Below are positions 44,923 through 53,913 of a stretch of 64,000 nt of DNA, piece after piece (the stretch's first letter is position 1; every line of letters begins with the position of its first letter). The translations under genes were made by a program, and so were the position numbers. The DNA comes from Ferrimonas balearica (GTDB taxonomy: Bacteria; Pseudomonadota; Gammaproteobacteria; Enterobacterales; Shewanellaceae). The notes beneath the pieces are model-generated. The model saw nothing but the letters and a program-made list of their open reading frames with translations. It had not been told where the DNA came from and did no database searches. Location: positions 558,001 to 622,000 of the forward strand of contig NZ_JAHVHV010000001.1 in NCBI RefSeq assembly GCF_019802085.1. Direction: 5' to 3'.

Positions 44923-47046
44923 TTAGTGGCTGCTGCTCCAGTTGGAGTGGGCTTTGAGGATCTGCTCACCGGTGTGACAGGTGGCACAGGTTTCCTGGCC
45001 CTGCATGTTGACGTAATCGTCGTACTGGCTGGCCGGAACGCCCAGGGTCATGATGTCACCGTCGTGGTCGATGACGCCGCCCATGCCCTTAATGTGGGCA
45101 ACGGTGGAGTCACTCAGACCGTAAGGCGGTTGGTGACAGCTGATGCAAGCGGCGGTCTGCGGAGACACCAGCAGCTGCTCGTTGTCCGCACCCAGGCGCT
45201 CACCGTCGGTGGTACCGAAGGCCACCGGAGCGGCGTCAGCGGCGATGCCGTTCAGGGAGAAGCCACTGTCACCGTGACAGGTCTGGCAGTCGGTCTTCTT
45301 GAAGAAGCCACCCAGGTAGTGCTTGCTGTGAACGATGTACGCCAGGTTAGAGGAGCCTTGGCCCTTCTTGTCACGGGTACCGTTGTGGCAGCTGGCACAG
45401 CCGTCCAGATCGTTGGTGTAACGGTGGGTGATGGCGGTGGTGTGACAGGCCTGGCAGTCGCCCATCTCAGCGTGTTGGACACGCGGGGATTCAGCGACAG
45501 CGGTGCCGTCTTGAGCGAAGAAGAAGGTGTCGCTCACCAGGTAGGGCGCTTCTTGGCCCACCAGGTTGCCTTCGCCATCCACGTTACAGTCGGCGCGAAC
45601 GCCGTAGCCGTCGAAGCAGACGTGGATCTGGCTGGACAGGGCGATGGTGGCGCCGGCGTCCACCAGCTCCTTCACCGCGTAGCTGTCGTCGCTGATCACG
45701 GACTTGATGCGGCCGTCACCGTTGTCGGTGAAGGTGTCGTAGCCCACTTTCTGGTAGTTCACCAGGAAGTCGTCGCCCAGGGTGCCGTTAAGCACGATGG
45801 CGCTGTTGTAGCCGCCGTACTTGTAAGGACGGGGGTCGATCTGGGCCAGGGGCACCAGCTCTTCGCCGTCCATCACCTTGAAGATGGTGGTGATGGAGAG
45901 GCCGTCCTCGGCCACGGTGATCTCGTCAAACACCACGTTCAGCTCAGTGGACTGGGCGTTGGCGTTTTGCAGGTAGTGCGCATCCTCGGCGCCACGGGCC
46001 ATGCCGTCGGCGGAGTGGCAGGACTGACACTCGGTCTTGCCGCCGTGCATGTTGCCGTGACAGTTGATGCAGGTGGCGGAGTCCAGATCGGCCTTCCACA
46101 GGTCAGCCAGTTCCAGCGTTTCGCTGCTCTGGTGACAGGTCTGGCAGTTGGAGCTCATCTGCGGGTAGATCTCCGCACCCACACCATAGGTATTGTTGTG
46201 GATGTGGTGGGCCATGCCCTTGATGGAGCCGTCGTAGACGATGGTGTCGGTAACGTTACCGTCTTCGTCTTTCAGCTCTTTGCTGTAGCTGTTGTAGTCG
46301 GTGTGACAGAAGGTGCAGGACTCCAGGGTGACGTGCTTGCCACCGTGCATGGAGAGGGCGCCATCGTGACCGGGACGGTGACAGCTTTGGCAGGTTTGCT
46401 CGGCGATCAGCTCCTTGGGTCGGGCCTGCTCGGTCTCGGAGCTGGGCTGCCAGTAGTAGAAGCTGTTCTCTACCAGGGCCACGCCGTCTTTGCCGGCGGC
46501 CTTGATGCCCAGGTACAGACCGTTGGTGGCGTCCGCCTCGTAGCCGTACTCGTAGGCCAGGGTGTCGATCGCCTTGTCCAGGGTCAGGGTGTAGCTGCCG
46601 TCCTGGTTGTCCACCAGGCAGTCTTCGCAGTCACCGCCTTTGAAGTAGGAGGAGCCGGTGAAGTGGCCGTCGCCCTTGTCCTTGTTGAAGTAGCTCAGCC
46701 AGATGTCGCGGGGCTCGCCGGGGACGTCGGTGGTGCCCACCTCTTCCTCGTTGCCCAGACGGCCAAAGGAGACCGCGCCGATGTCGGCGTTGGCCAGGCC
46801 GTATACGGCGACGCCGTTGGCGTTGCTCAGGGTGAAGTTCAGCGTCAGAAAGCCCTCGGCGTCCACGGACGCGGAGCTGACTTTGGCCATCACCTGGGAG
46901 GTGTCGCTGATGTTGACGCCGACGGGACCGGGTTGGCCGTCTTCGCCGTCGCTGCCGTCTTTGCCGTCACTGCCGCAAGCGGACAGCGCGAGAGAAACCA
47001 TGGCCGCGGAGGCGATGAGTTTCCAGTTTCGAGTTGTTGTTGTCAT
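44923..47046 (-). CDS. OmcA/MtrC-family decahaem surface lipoprotein (monocistronic)
   Basis: This 707-residue lipoprotein has lipobox ALSAC (Cys24) and a GSDGKDGSDGEDG linker nearly identical to that of the neighbouring gene at 44482. Ten CXXCH motifs form two groups of five. The inter-domain Cys pair is CX9C (CFDGYGVRADC). An additional CEDC lies in the N-terminal domain. The shared leader and linker indicate that this gene and the one at 44482 arose by duplication, although the rest has diverged. It probably acts as an alternative surface terminal reductase fed by one of the MtrAB conduits. Confidence 0.92.
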   Translation of the reverse strand: MTTTTRNWKLIASAAMVSLALSACGSDGKDGSDGEDGQPGPVGVNISDTSQVMAKVSSASVDAEGFLTLNFTLSNANGVAVYGLANADIGAVSFGRLGNEEEVGTTDVPGEPRDIWLSYFNKDKGDGHFTGSSYFKGGDCEDCLVDNQDGSYTLTLDKAIDTLAYEYGYEADATNGLYLGIKAAGKDGVALVENSFYYWQPSSETEQARPKELIAEQTCQSCHRPGHDGALSMHGGKHVTLESCTFCHTDYNSYSKELKDEDGNVTDTIVYDGSIKGMAHHIHNNTYGVGAEIYPQMSSNCQTCHQSSETLELADLWKADLDSATCINCHGNMHGGKTECQSCHSADGMARGAEDAHYLQNANAQSTELNVVFDEITVAEDGLSITTIFKVMDGEELVPLAQIDPRPYKYGGYNSAIVLNGTLGDDFLVNYQKVGYDTFTDNGDGRIKSVISDDSYAVKELVDAGATIALSSQIHVCFDGYGVRADCNVDGEGNLVGQEAPYLVSDTFFFAQDGTAVAESPRVQHAEMGDCQACHTTAITHRYTNDLDGCASCHNGTRDKKGQGSSNLAYIVHSKHYLGGFFKKTDCQTCHGDSGFSLNGIAADAAPVAFGTTDGERLGADNEQLLVSPQTAACISCHQPPYGLSDSTVAHIKGMGGVIDHDGDIMTLGVPASQYDDYVNMQGQETCATCHTGEQILKAHSNWSSSH

Positions 47047-47321
47047 CTCTATTCCCTGCAAATGAGAAACGATGTCATATAAGTAATTGTCACGGCGGTG
47101 AATATGCCGCCGCACGCCAAGTCTACGAGGGGCCAGTCAAAATAAATGTGATGCTGTTAACAAAGGTGGTGAGATGGAAAGGGCTCAAAGCAGGGCGGTA
47201 AACCGAGGTGTGACTGAAGATCTTTTCGAAGTGTCGGGAAGGGTAAAAAGTTTGCGCAGCGGGGTGGAAAGTGACGGACTGTAACCTTTGCTAACAACTT
47301 GAGTGGCCAAGCAGACAAAGA
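47047..47321. other. Upstream region of the gene starting at 47046
   Basis: Together with the terminator at its right end this is a 317-base gene-free stretch. It contains the CRP-type promoter at 47120-47162. Nothing else was recognised. Confidence 0.55.
47120..47162 (-). promoter_or_regulatory. CRP-dependent promoter of the OmcA/MtrC-type gene at 47046
   Basis: TGTGA-N6-TAACA on the plus strand (47147-47162) matches 9 of 10 consensus CRP bases and is flanked by AAA on both sides. A TAGACT -10 hexamer on the minus strand (47120-47125) is centred exactly 32 bp away, placing CRP near -41.5. The inferred start near 47113 gives a 67-base leader. Confidence 0.6.
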
Positions 47322-47347
47322 AAAAGGGGCTCCATCGAGCCCCTTTT
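47322..47347 (-). terminator. Terminator of the conduit 2 operon
   Basis: AAAAGGGGCTC pairs with GAGCCCCTTTT around a 4-base loop and is followed on the minus strand by a T run, 16 bases past the 11-haem cytochrome gene. Confidence 0.92.
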
Positions 47348-47363
47348 GCTGTGGGTTACCCCG

Positions 47364-49817
47364 TTACTCCAGCCCGTGCACCACGTCGTATCCGGCGCTG
47401 CGCCCGGCGCTGTGGCAGGTAGCGCAGGTTTCGGCGGACTCCGCGGGCACGTATTCGCCCAGGGTGCCGGCGTAGACGCCGCCGTTTTGTCGGAAGTGGG
47501 CCACCGCCGAGCCGTTGGCGGCCTCGGTCACCGCGTGGCAGCTGGCGCAGGCGGCGACCGCCGGGGAGTACTCGGTGGTGCCGGTGACCACCGCCGGCAG
47601 GGTCGCCATGGCCGCCAGGTCGATCTGGTCATCGGCGTGGCAGGCGGCACAGTTGGCGGCGCTGTCCGGGTAGGTGATGGCCAGATCCGTGGTACGCCGT
47701 TCCGAACGGGTGCCGGCGTGGATCTCGTGGATCATCACCTTGAAGTCAAAGCCCCGCTCGAACGGCTTATTGGAGTGGGCCGAGCCGTGAGGGTTGTGAC
47801 AGGCCACGCAGCTGCCGTCGGTGAGGAACACCGCGGTATTGGGGGTCCCGGCGTGGCAGGAGCCACAGGCGCTGTCCGGCGGGTAGGTCTCGTCTCCGCG
47901 GGTGCCGACGTGGGCGCTGGAGAAGTCCGCCTGCTCGGCGTGGCAGTTGACGCAGCCCATCTCCATGGCCACCACCCGGCGCATGGCCACGTCGCTGCCG
48001 TCGGCGGAGAAGCTGGCCTTGTTGCCGGCGACGATGGCCTCGATCACCCGAGCCTCGGCGCTGTCACAGGCCACGGGCACCAGGGCGCTGGTGTCCAGGT
48101 TGGTGACCGCGGCGTTGGCGCAGACGAACAGTTTGCCGTCCAAGAAGCCCTGGCCGGTGGCGTTGAACAGATCGTGCACCAGGGGATCGATGCCACTGAC
48201 GGTGTAGGTGATCCCGCCTTCGCCCACCACCGAGCTGATGACGCTGTCCACGGCATTGGCGGTGGTCAGGTCAAAGGCGATGCGCGATTTGTGGCGGCCG
48301 AAGGGGCTGCCCATATCGTCGGCGCGCACGCCGCCCAGGTCATACTCGGTGCCATCGAAGGCCGCGGCGGTCACCCAGAAGGCCTGAACATTGGGGTCCA
48401 GCTCCGGGGCCATCTCTCCGGGCCAGGTCAGGGTGAAGGTCAGGGTGTTCAGCGCGGGATCGTACTGCCCATTGCCAATCTCGTAGCCGTAGGCGGTGCG
48501 GCTGGCCTCTGTGGCGGTGGCTTTGGCCAGGTGATAGACCGAGGAGCCCAGGGGGTTGGTGTCATCGGCGTGGCAGCCGGCGCAGTTGCCCTCGGCAAAG
48601 GGGGTAAAACTGTTGTTGTGGAACAGGCCACGAGCGGTACCGTCCCAGTCCTCAGGGGCGAACTTCTCATGGCAGCTCAGGCAGGCTTCCTGGCGATGGA
48701 AGTACCAGTTGCTGGCCTGGGCCGGGGCGTCCTCGCTTTCCAGGTGACACACCTGACAGTCGTTGCCGTTGGCCGGGAAGGTCAGCTCACGGAAATCCTG
48801 GGGATTGCCACCAAAGCCGATCATAAAGTACTCGGCCTTGTGGATCTGGTGGACCATGGAGCCCAGGTCCACCGTGGCCCCGGTTTCCGGATCGCCGGAG
48901 TAGGGGGTGTGGCAGACGGTGCAGTTCTCCAGGGCGAAACGGGCGCCGCCGTGGAGGATCAGCGGATGAGCGGCGCTGTTGTCGTAGTCGTCACTGTGAC
49001 AGCGCAAACAGGCCTGCTCCAGGGCCACCAGGTTGCGGGCCTCCTCCGGGGCCGCTTCGGCACCGGAGGCGGGGACGAAGTCGTACCCGGCGTTGACCAG
49101 GGCCTCTTTCACGTCACCCCGGAAGCGGCGCAGCTCCATGGTGACCCTGTGGGTAAGGTTGGCGTCGTAGGTGGTGTCCAGGCCGGTGATCTGGGGATAG
49201 TCCGCCAGGGCCATGGAGAAGGTGTAACGATAGCTGCCGTTGCCGGTGGTCTCGATGCACTCGATACCACAGCCGGTCTCGATGCCCGCCTGGATCTGAG
49301 GACCCTGGTTGGCGTCCCAGTCCGGCGGCGGCACCACGTCGCCCAGGTTCACGTCGCCGGGCTCCACCAGGTTGTTGATGTAGCTGGTCCACTGGGTGGA
49401 CTTGGTGCCCTTGCCGCTGCCGTCTTCGGCGCTGCCGTCACTGGGCAGGGGGCGCAGACGTTTTTGCAGCGTGGTGAGCTTGGCGATCCCCATGCCGATG
49501 CGATCCAGCGCCTCGTAGCTCTCCAGACCGGCGATGGCCACGCCGTTGGCGTTGGTCAGATCAAAGTCCACCATCACCATGCCGGCCTCGTCGATGGAGA
49601 CGCCGGTGATGCTGGCGTTGAGGCTCTTGGCCGCGCCGATGGCGATGCTGACCTCCCCTGGGGGGCCGTCGGGGCCGTCGGCGCCGTCGTCACCGTCGTC
49701 GGGGCACCCGGTCAGGGCCAGGGCGGCGACGCCGGTCAACAGCAGGGTCTGCCAGGGCTTGCGCGTATCGAATCCGTTCATGGGACTGTCCTGATGGCTG
49801 TGGGTCCAAAAAGTCAT
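47364..49817 (-). CDS. OmcA/MtrC-family undecahaem (11-haem) surface lipoprotein, UndA-like
   Basis: This 817-residue lipoprotein has lipobox ALTGC (Cys38) and a Gly/Asp/Pro-rich linker. It carries eleven CXXCH motifs, five in the first group (CLRCH, CTVCH, CQVCH, CLSCH, CAGCH) and six in the second (CVNCH, CGSCH, CVACH, CAACH, CASCH, CATCH). Eleven haems is the hallmark of UndA in Shewanella. The inter-domain Cys pair is CX17C. It is the last gene of the conduit 2 operon. The ATG at 49817 has AAGGAG 7 bases upstream; an internal ATG at 49781 with AGGA would give a shorter signal peptide and is the alternative. Confidence 0.9.
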   Translation of the reverse strand: MTFWTHSHQDSPMNGFDTRKPWQTLLLTGVAALALTGCPDDGDDGADGPDGPPGEVSIAIGAAKSLNASITGVSIDEAGMVMVDFDLTNANGVAIAGLESYEALDRIGMGIAKLTTLQKRLRPLPSDGSAEDGSGKGTKSTQWTSYINNLVEPGDVNLGDVVPPPDWDANQGPQIQAGIETGCGIECIETTGNGSYRYTFSMALADYPQITGLDTTYDANLTHRVTMELRRFRGDVKEALVNAGYDFVPASGAEAAPEEARNLVALEQACLRCHSDDYDNSAAHPLILHGGARFALENCTVCHTPYSGDPETGATVDLGSMVHQIHKAEYFMIGFGGNPQDFRELTFPANGNDCQVCHLESEDAPAQASNWYFHRQEACLSCHEKFAPEDWDGTARGLFHNNSFTPFAEGNCAGCHADDTNPLGSSVYHLAKATATEASRTAYGYEIGNGQYDPALNTLTFTLTWPGEMAPELDPNVQAFWVTAAAFDGTEYDLGGVRADDMGSPFGRHKSRIAFDLTTANAVDSVISSVVGEGGITYTVSGIDPLVHDLFNATGQGFLDGKLFVCANAAVTNLDTSALVPVACDSAEARVIEAIVAGNKASFSADGSDVAMRRVVAMEMGCVNCHAEQADFSSAHVGTRGDETYPPDSACGSCHAGTPNTAVFLTDGSCVACHNPHGSAHSNKPFERGFDFKVMIHEIHAGTRSERRTTDLAITYPDSAANCAACHADDQIDLAAMATLPAVVTGTTEYSPAVAACASCHAVTEAANGSAVAHFRQNGGVYAGTLGEYVPAESAETCATCHSAGRSAGYDVVHGLE

Positions 49818-49829
49818 GTGGCAACTCCT

Positions 49830-51770
49830 TTACTGCGCCGGTGCCAGGCCGTGGGCCGGGGCGATGTCGTAGGTGCGGCCGGGGCCGTGGCAGGTGTCGC
49901 ACCCTTTATTGCCACTGGCCATCTCCAAGGTGCCGTTGAACACGGTGCCGTTGCCGGTCATGTGGCCCTTGGCGCTGTCACTCTGGTGGCAGACGGTGCA
50001 GGTGGCGGCCGTGGTGCTGGTGAAGGTGCCGTCGCTCAGGGCCATGGGGGGCACCGATTCGGCGATGGGCAGGGCGAAGCTGTCGCCGCTGTCCGACTGC
50101 AGGTGGCATTGACGGCAGTCGCCCACCGGGGCGGGGTAGGCCAAATCTTCGTAGCCGGCCCGCTGAGCGGTGTGGATGGCGTGGATCATGTGCGAGTAGT
50201 TGGCGTTGCTGGCCGTGGGGTTGGGCGCGGTGGCGTCCGCCACCATCTGGGCGTTGTGGCACAGCTGACACTGTTGCTCCAGATCATTGCGGCTGCCGTG
50301 GAAGTTGAGCTGCTGGTCGCCGTGGCAGGTGCCACAGGTGGCGTTGGTGACCACGGTCCGGCGCTCGGCCCCGCTGCCCACCAGGAAGAAGCTGGTGGCA
50401 CTGGCGATGGGCTGGCTGAGGGCCGCCGCGTCGTCACAGGGGCTCAGGGCATCGGCGACCCGGCAGATCCGCCCCTGCATGGCCACGGCACCGCCGTCAT
50501 TCTGCTCCGGTGCGGTGGGGCTGCCTTCGGGCAGCGGCAGGGTGTAGCGGTATTGGCCCGGGGCCACGGTCTCCTCCGGCGTCAACTGCTCCAGGCGGAT
50601 GCTGCTGGCCGAGCGGGTGACGTAGTCAAAGCTGGTGCCCCAGTTGGCGTAGAGGCGCAGATCATTGACGTAGGGGAGCTGGTCCGGGCTGGCCAGGGCT
50701 TCACCGCTGACCGGGTTGCTCAGGCCCACCACCACGCTGAGGGTGCCGGCGGCCAAGTCTGGGGTGATGCTCACCACCTCGGCAGCGAACTGCCCCAGGG
50801 CGGCCTCTTTGTCGGCCATCAGGTGCACATCGCGGGTCCAGTCCGGGTTGTGGCAGGCGATGCAGTTGCTGTTGTCCGGTTGGGCCGGGTGGCCAATGCC
50901 GGCGACGAAGTCGATGGCGCTGTGACAGCTGCCACAGGCCAGTTGGCTGGGGAACAGGGCCCAGTTGTCGGACTCCGGCAGCCCCTCTTCGCCGGTGTGG
51001 CAGGTTTCGCAGTTGACGAAGTTGGCCAGGCCACTTTCGCCGTGGGCGGAGTGGGCCAGACCGGAGAGCACATTGCCCGGGTTGGAGATGCGGTTCTCCG
51101 AGTGACAGGTGGTGCAGGTTTCCAGCTCGGTGTAGCGACCTCCGTGGCGGACCTGCCCCAGATCCGTATGGCAGCTTTCGCAGCTTTCGGTGGTGGCGAT
51201 CAGCCGGGTGTAGAGGGGGTCGCCGTCCGGCGGGGTGAAATCCACAAAGGCGTTGACCACGGGAATGGGGGTGCCGTCGGCCAGGGCGTCACCGCCGACC
51301 TTGATCACCAGGCGCTGGGTGGCGCCGGGGTCGTAGCTGACCCCCTCGGCGTCATTGACGCTGAAGCCGGTCTGGTATTCGTAGAAGCCGTTTTTAAGAT
51401 CGTTCCACTGACCGGGACAGTCGCCCCCCTGGGTGCAGGTTTCCGAACCCAGGAAGCGCCACTCGGAGGAGTTGCCGGCGCCGGTAAAGCCGGCGGGCAG
51501 CAACTGGGCGGCGAGCACTGTGGTGCTTTGCAGCCCCGCGACCCCTTCGTCGTTCTCGTTGGTGATCAGCATGCGGAAACTGAACTGGCCCTCATCGGTG
51601 ACCTGCCACTGGTCCAGGGACACCTTGATGTCGTTGACCTCCTGGGCCGGGGGCGGGGTTTCCGGACCCGGACCACCGGGCTGACCGTCGTTGCCGTCTT
51701 TACAGCCGCTGAGGGCGAGCAGGGCGCTCAAGCCCAGTGCCAGCAGGGCGGGGGCGTTTCCAGTTCTCAT
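49830..51770 (-). CDS. OmcA/MtrC-family decahaem surface lipoprotein, conduit 2 (MtrC-like)
   Basis: This 646-residue lipoprotein has lipobox ALSGC (Cys23), then a KDGNDGQPGGPGPETPPP linker. Ten CXXCH motifs lie in two groups of five: CESCH, CTTCH, CETCH, CGSCH, CIACH and CGTCH, CQLCH, CRQCH, CTVCH, CDTCH. The inter-domain pair is CX8C (CRVADALSPC), as in MtrC and in the conduit 1 protein. AAGGAG is 8 bases before the ATG at 51770. It follows mtrB by 58 bases and precedes the 11-haem gene, so it is the likely surface partner of conduit 2. Confidence 0.92.
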   Translation of the reverse strand: MRTGNAPALLALGLSALLALSGCKDGNDGQPGGPGPETPPPAQEVNDIKVSLDQWQVTDEGQFSFRMLITNENDEGVAGLQSTTVLAAQLLPAGFTGAGNSSEWRFLGSETCTQGGDCPGQWNDLKNGFYEYQTGFSVNDAEGVSYDPGATQRLVIKVGGDALADGTPIPVVNAFVDFTPPDGDPLYTRLIATTESCESCHTDLGQVRHGGRYTELETCTTCHSENRISNPGNVLSGLAHSAHGESGLANFVNCETCHTGEEGLPESDNWALFPSQLACGSCHSAIDFVAGIGHPAQPDNSNCIACHNPDWTRDVHLMADKEAALGQFAAEVVSITPDLAAGTLSVVVGLSNPVSGEALASPDQLPYVNDLRLYANWGTSFDYVTRSASSIRLEQLTPEETVAPGQYRYTLPLPEGSPTAPEQNDGGAVAMQGRICRVADALSPCDDAAALSQPIASATSFFLVGSGAERRTVVTNATCGTCHGDQQLNFHGSRNDLEQQCQLCHNAQMVADATAPNPTASNANYSHMIHAIHTAQRAGYEDLAYPAPVGDCRQCHLQSDSGDSFALPIAESVPPMALSDGTFTSTTAATCTVCHQSDSAKGHMTGNGTVFNGTLEMASGNKGCDTCHGPGRTYDIAPAHGLAPAQ

Positions 51771-51828
51771 GTCACGAACTCCTTGTGGGGCAGGCTCGGC
51801 CGGGGCGCGTTCGCTTCGGGGTGCGGGA

Positions 51829-53901
51829 TTAGAAGTCATGGCGATAGCTCAAATTCAGCAGGTAGTCGCTGTAGTCGTGAGACAGATCCCCAAAGATCAG
51901 GGCGTTCCCTATGCTGTTGGGGGCGAGGCCTCGGTTGAGGTAGTTGCTGTCTTCGTACTTCTGATACAGCAGATCGAGTTGCACGCTGGATTGGTCACTG
52001 AGGTGGTAGCGGCCATAGAGGTCAACGGTGGTGCGGGTGGCGCTGTAATCGCCCCAATCGCCGTTGAGCCCCTGCTCCAACTGGGTCAGGGTGTCGCTGT
52101 CGGCCCAGACCAGATCGGCCCCCAAGTCCAGGGCATCGTCAAAGGCGCCCTGATACTCGACCCCGAGCCCGGCGGACTGGGCGTCGTCGTCCTGGCGGCC
52201 CTGCCAGCGCGCGGCGGTGTTGCTGCCGACCTGCTCGGTCTCAATGTTGTAGAAGTTGTAGAAGGCGTAGAGGTTGAGCTTCTCTTTATGCCAGTTGAGG
52301 CTCACGTCGTAGCCGGCCCGCTGCACCTCGTCCAGGCCCACGGCGTCGTCGTAATCCTCTTCGCTGCCCTCGAGGGTCAGCTGCAGCGACAGCGGCTCGT
52401 ACACCTGGTAACTGGCGACAAACTTGCCGTAGGTGCGCTCCCGATCCGCCAGGTAGTAGGCCCGCAGGGCGTCGTCATTGACCCCTTCGGCGTTGGGGTA
52501 GCCCCGGTAATTGTCCAGCTCCCGATCTTCCCAGCCCAGTTCCAGCCGCAGCTGCAGGCGCTCCCAGTGGCTCAGTCGCAAGGTGGCCCACACCTGGTTG
52601 GTGTCCGCCTGGTCGGCGGCCTGGTTGTCCCACTCCTGCTGGCGCCAGCGGTAGCCCAGTTCGGTGCTGAAGCCGGTGTAGAAGCGATAGTTCATCGCCA
52701 GGCTGGCTTTCTGGTCGGTCTGATCCAGCGGCTGGGCGATGCGAGTGCCGGCGTCCAGGCTGTCGGTAATGATGTAGGGGTAGGCGACAAAGGGGTTGCG
52801 GAAATCCCGGTCGCGGTAGTCGTACTGGGCGGTGAGGGTCATCTTGCGCATCGGCCGGATGCGGTAGCGCAGGTTGAGATCCAGCTTGTCCAGCTGCAGG
52901 TCGGCGTTGGTGCCGGGCAGGGGCGGCGTCGGACCGTTGATGGTGGCCGGCAGCAGATCGTCGTCCTGATCGTGTCGGCCCCAGACCAGCTGACCGCTGA
53001 CCGATTGGATCCCGGCGGCCCAGGTGCCCTGGATGTGGAACTGGTGCGCGTCGTTGTCCGGTGCCAGGGCCTGCTGGCCGAGGCGGGCGCCCCCGAAGGT
53101 CGGGGTATAAGGGTTGTCCCAGCGCTGGGCGTCCAGGTCATTGCGATAGAGGCTGCCGAGGTACCCAAAGGCCACCTGCCAGTTGCCCCCCACTGCGTTG
53201 AGGCCGACGGCCAGGGCGGTGGTGTCATCGTCCACCGGCTGGGCCAGGTTCACCGAATTGGTGAGCAGGGTGGCGCCGCTACGCCGATGGCCTTCGCGGG
53301 TCTGGTGGCTGACGTCCAGGTAGGTGCGGATGCGGTTGAAGTACTTCTCCAGGCCCAAGGTCAGCTTGTCCCGCTCCACTTTAAGGTCCTGACGGGGCAG
53401 TGGGCCGGTCAGGCCGGGCATCTGACCGGTGGTGGCACCGGTTTGCCAGTCGCTGGGCAGCTGATGATAGGCGCTGCTGGTGAACGGGGTTTGCACCGTG
53501 GCGTCGTACCAGGCCAGCTGTTGCCAGGCCAGCCGGGCGGCGAAGTCGTTACCACGCTGGGCCCCCAGGCTCAGCAGGCTGACGTCGCGGCCGAGGTTCT
53601 CGGCCAGCAGTTCGGTGCGGATGTCGTTGGCGTACCAGTGGGTCAGGTCTGCGCCGGCGCTCAGCACCAGGCCATCGTCGTCGCTGCCGGAGGCGTTGGC
53701 GAAATGGATGTCTTCGATGCTGTTCTCACCGACGCCGATGGAAAAATGGCCGGCGGTGCCTTCGCTGGGGGTGCAGCGCTCGCATTCCCAACCGTCCCAT
53801 TTCACCGTTTCGGTGTTGGCCTTACTCAGGCTGAAGTCCGCCGCCAGGGCTTGGGGGCCGAGGGCCAGGCCAACCAGGGTGGCGAGTAGGGTCTTATCCA
53901 T
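51829..53901 (-). CDS. mtrB: MtrB/PioB-family outer-membrane beta-barrel, conduit 2
   Basis: This 690-residue porin has a signal peptide ending after ALAA (about residue 21). The MtrB CXXC is C40 and C43 in WECERCTP, the same positions as in the conduit 1 barrel. The body shows alternating strands rich in Tyr, Trp, Asp and Arg, and the C-terminus is LSYRHDF with the terminal Phe favoured by the BAM complex. GGGAG is 8 bases before the ATG. It lies 12 bases after the decahaem mtrA-like gene and forms the barrel of a second conduit. Confidence 0.93.
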   Translation of the reverse strand: MDKTLLATLVGLALGPQALAADFSLSKANTETVKWDGWECERCTPSEGTAGHFSIGVGENSIEDIHFANASGSDDDGLVLSAGADLTHWYANDIRTELLAENLGRDVSLLSLGAQRGNDFAARLAWQQLAWYDATVQTPFTSSAYHQLPSDWQTGATTGQMPGLTGPLPRQDLKVERDKLTLGLEKYFNRIRTYLDVSHQTREGHRRSGATLLTNSVNLAQPVDDDTTALAVGLNAVGGNWQVAFGYLGSLYRNDLDAQRWDNPYTPTFGGARLGQQALAPDNDAHQFHIQGTWAAGIQSVSGQLVWGRHDQDDDLLPATINGPTPPLPGTNADLQLDKLDLNLRYRIRPMRKMTLTAQYDYRDRDFRNPFVAYPYIITDSLDAGTRIAQPLDQTDQKASLAMNYRFYTGFSTELGYRWRQQEWDNQAADQADTNQVWATLRLSHWERLQLRLELGWEDRELDNYRGYPNAEGVNDDALRAYYLADRERTYGKFVASYQVYEPLSLQLTLEGSEEDYDDAVGLDEVQRAGYDVSLNWHKEKLNLYAFYNFYNIETEQVGSNTAARWQGRQDDDAQSAGLGVEYQGAFDDALDLGADLVWADSDTLTQLEQGLNGDWGDYSATRTTVDLYGRYHLSDQSSVQLDLLYQKYEDSNYLNRGLAPNSIGNALIFGDLSHDYSDYLLNLSYRHDF

Positions 53902-53913
53902 GTCCGTCGCTCC

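Noticed and set aside
47346-51938. A 1530-codon open frame on the plus strand, antisense to two multihaem cytochrome genes
   Set aside because: High GC leaves few stops on the opposite strand. The translated product is a low-complexity Gly/Val/His mixture with no family features, while the minus strand encodes clear haem proteins.
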